NCBI GenBank assembly: GCA_029531795.1
Contig: JAPEIS010000001.1
Coordinates: 1,612,001 to 1,676,000 of the forward strand
Source of the DNA: Sclerotinia nivalis
Taxonomy: Eukaryota > Ascomycota > Leotiomycetes > Helotiales > Sclerotiniaceae
Length of the DNA stretch: 64,000 bases
Reading direction: 5' to 3'
The stretch's first letter is position 1, and the number at the start of each line of letters is the position of its first letter. Positions 63,850 to 64,000 of this stretch are shown here, piece after piece. Position numbers and translations under genes: made by a program. The notes beneath the pieces are model-generated. The model searched no databases and had not been told where the DNA came from. It was given only the letters and a program-made list of their open reading frames with translations.

Positions 63850-64000
63850 ATGGCTCTACCTCGATCAGAATACCTCTCCGACGTCTGGCGCGATGGTATC
63901 TTTGGTATGAATTCCTAAAACATAGACCCCTTTTTATACATACTAAGTCTCTTTCCTTCAGATAACAAAGTTGTCTTCTGCACTGGCGGTGCAGGTTCGA
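63850..64000 (+). CDS. SPS19: Peroxisomal 2,4-dienoyl-CoA reductase (SPS19-like), 5' part only
   Basis: Exon 1 63850-63904 encodes MALPRSEYLSDVWRDGIF. A 57-bp intron (GTATGA, TACTAAG branch, TTCAG) follows, and exon 2 from 63962 reads DNKVVFCTGGAGS to the edge. The split codon gives FDNK. This start and the short-chain dehydrogenase TGGxGS nucleotide-binding turn are typical of fungal Sps19-like reductases, which remove double bonds of unsaturated fatty acids in peroxisomal beta-oxidation using NADPH. The peroxisomal signal at the C terminus is off the window, so location is inferred. Confidence 0.85.

Overview
The window is nuclear DNA of a filamentous ascomycete. Short GT-AG introns, mostly 45-130 bp with CTAAC/CTGAC-type branch sites, interrupt nearly every gene, spacers are long and AT-rich, and the products are fungal orthologues (beta-tubulin, GCN20, KHA1, WHI2-like, ATG33, 2EXR, CIA30). 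The seven-exon beta-tubulin and the overall style suggest Leotiomycetes, perhaps Sclerotiniaceae such as Botrytis or Sclerotinia. That placement is inference from remembered gene style, not from a search.

Layout. 1-7192 is gene-poor. 7193-8124 (+) is a basic-region (bZIP-like) regulator and 9457-10837 (+) a four-exon CIA30 protein. After a 4.6 kb spacer comes a housekeeping block: argininosuccinate synthase (15493-16981, -), beta-tubulin (17927-19693, -), GCN20 ABC-F protein (20061-22307, +, divergent from tubulin), a D-2-hydroxyacid dehydrogenase (22442-23621, -, convergent with GCN20) and a xanthine/hypoxanthine phosphoribosyltransferase (24256-25058, -). After 4 kb of spacer lies a K+/H+ antiporter (29098-32229, +), then a frameshifted 2EXR protein (33622-34489, -), a doubtful small ORF, and a 1169-residue Ser/Pro-rich protein (38724-42393, -). 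A 7.3 kb spacer leads to a secreted sorbosone-dehydrogenase-like protein (49750-51415, +), an orphan 405-residue protein (52646-53863, +) and a WHI2-like BTB protein (55535 to about 57142, -). 57.4-62.6 kb holds degenerate tandem repeats, a broken laccase gene and unassigned exon-like fragments. The right end has ATG33 (62629-63392, -) divergent from the start of a peroxisomal 2,4-dienoyl-CoA reductase (63850 to the edge, +).

Functionally, the centre combines arginine synthesis, the GCN20 arm of amino-acid-starvation sensing, microtubules and purine salvage. The right end pairs mitophagy with peroxisomal beta-oxidation. The outer parts are faster evolving: a frameshifted 2EXR gene, a splice-compromised oxidoreductase and a dead laccase. 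I found no CRISPR array, no convincing tRNA or rRNA gene and no intact transposon. No clearly new multi-gene system is visible. The strongest leads are the +1 frameshift at a TGA in the 2EXR gene, the eroding oxidoreductase genes, and the GCN20/tubulin/ARG1 cluster with its shared promoter.
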